Below, piece after piece: positions 13,236 to 13,379 of a DNA stretch of 13,379 nucleotides. A program made the translations under genes and the position numbers. Numbering within the stretch: position 1 is the stretch's first letter; each line of letters starts with the position of its first letter. The notes beneath the pieces were generated by a model that was not told the origin of the DNA, made no database searches, and saw only the letters and a list, made by a program, of their open reading frames with translations. This stretch comes from Bacteroidales bacterium UBA1176 (lineage in GTDB: Bacteria > Bacteroidota > Bacteroidia > Bacteroidales > WCHB1-69), in contig DBYW01000005.1 of assembly GCA_002311645.1 (NCBI GenBank), positions 27,241 through 40,619 on the forward strand, given 5' to 3'.

Positions 13236-13269
13236 TTTTATCATACTGAATATCAGTAATTTGATAAAA
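13236..13269. repeat. Short near-perfect inverted repeat upstream of the tRNA promoter
   Basis: TTTTATCA plus TACTGA (13236-13249) is mirrored by TCAGTA (13253-13258) and TGATAAAA (13262-13269). The loop is ATA, with three unpaired bases (ATT) on the right arm. The 14 paired bases are AT-rich. It sits about 50 bp upstream of the tRNA -7 element and could be an operator, or a weak terminator on either strand. No function is known. Confidence 0.6.
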
Positions 13270-13316
13270 AATAAAAAAAATTATGGCAAAACCATGGCTT
13301 GGAATCAAAAAAAAAC

Positions 13317-13324
13317 TATTTTTG
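13317..13324 (+). promoter_or_regulatory. -7 element for the tRNA transcript
   Basis: TATTTTTG matches TAnnTTTG, 37 bp before the tRNA 5' end. A TTG at 13299-13301 is closer than the usual -33 spacing, so only the -7 part is convincing. Confidence 0.65.
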
Positions 13325-13342
13325 CAGCCTCAAAACGAAGCA

Positions 13343-13354
13343 AGTTCTTTGACA
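13343..13354 (+). promoter_or_regulatory. boxA-like antitermination element
   Basis: AGTTCTTTGACA closely resembles the boxA of E. coli rRNA operons (TGCTCTTTAACA), which binds NusB and S10 to keep RNA polymerase from terminating on stable RNA. It lies between the promoter and the tRNA, 7 bases before the tRNA 5' end. It suggests a long stable-RNA transcript continuing beyond the window. Confidence 0.5.
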
Positions 13355-13361
13355 ATGCAGT

Positions 13362-13379
13362 GCCGATATAGCTCAGTTG
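13362..13379 (+). tRNA. 5' end of a tRNA gene, probably tRNA-Thr (cut by window edge)
   Basis: The last 18 bases, GCCGATATAGCTCAGTTG, fit a tRNA acceptor arm (GCCGATA), the TA spacer at positions 8-9, and the D-arm start GCTCAGTTG. The acceptor sequence resembles bacterial tRNA-Thr genes, but the anticodon lies outside the window, so the amino acid is only a guess. Confidence 0.8.

Overview
The window looks like a chromosomal segment from the phylum Bacteroidota, most likely a member of the order Bacteroidales. Four things support this. Promoter -7 elements of the TAnnTTTG type lie in front of several genes. Three proteins end in type IX secretion system (T9SS) sorting domains, two of type B and one of type A. 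The gene order is acpP-fabF-rnc. A ferredoxin-linked 2-oxoacid oxidoreductase suggests an anaerobe. No species can be named from the sequence alone.

Layout, left to right. (1) 1-1001: the 3' end of a 2-oxoacid:ferredoxin oxidoreductase operon (beta subunit cut by the window edge, complete gamma subunit), closed by a strong terminator. (2) 1087-2133: a TerC/Alx-family membrane protein with its own promoter. (3) 2121-2236: an inverted array of 7-bp repeats that forms the tails of two convergent genes. (4) 2210-2812, minus strand: a 3-methyladenine DNA glycosylase. (5) 2902-7733: a four-gene plus-strand cluster with gaps of 52, 6 and 10 bp. It encodes an ECF sigma factor, a one-pass membrane protein that looks like an anti-sigma factor but ends in a T9SS type B domain, an M16-type protein without the zinc motif, and a secreted multidomain beta-sandwich protein that also ends in a type B domain. 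(6) 7764-7896: a long imperfect inverted repeat. (7) 7904-10631, minus strand: a diacylglycerol-kinase-family lipid kinase and an Omp28-like secreted protein with a type A sorting domain. (8) 10765-13020, minus strand: rnc, fabF and acpP, transcribed acpP first. (9) 13021-13379: an AT-rich divergent control region ending in a boxA-like element and the first 18 bases of a tRNA gene, probably tRNA-Thr.

The best candidate for an undescribed system is the 2902-7733 cluster. A reasonable reading is a trans-envelope signalling unit. The sigma factor would be held by the short cytoplasmic part of the membrane protein, whose periplasmic end carries the same kind of sorting domain that sends the last gene's product to the cell surface. 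That would let the sorting domain report on T9SS activity or on surface cargo. Gene content and order are visible in the sequence; the signalling model is inference. The rest of the window is mainly housekeeping.
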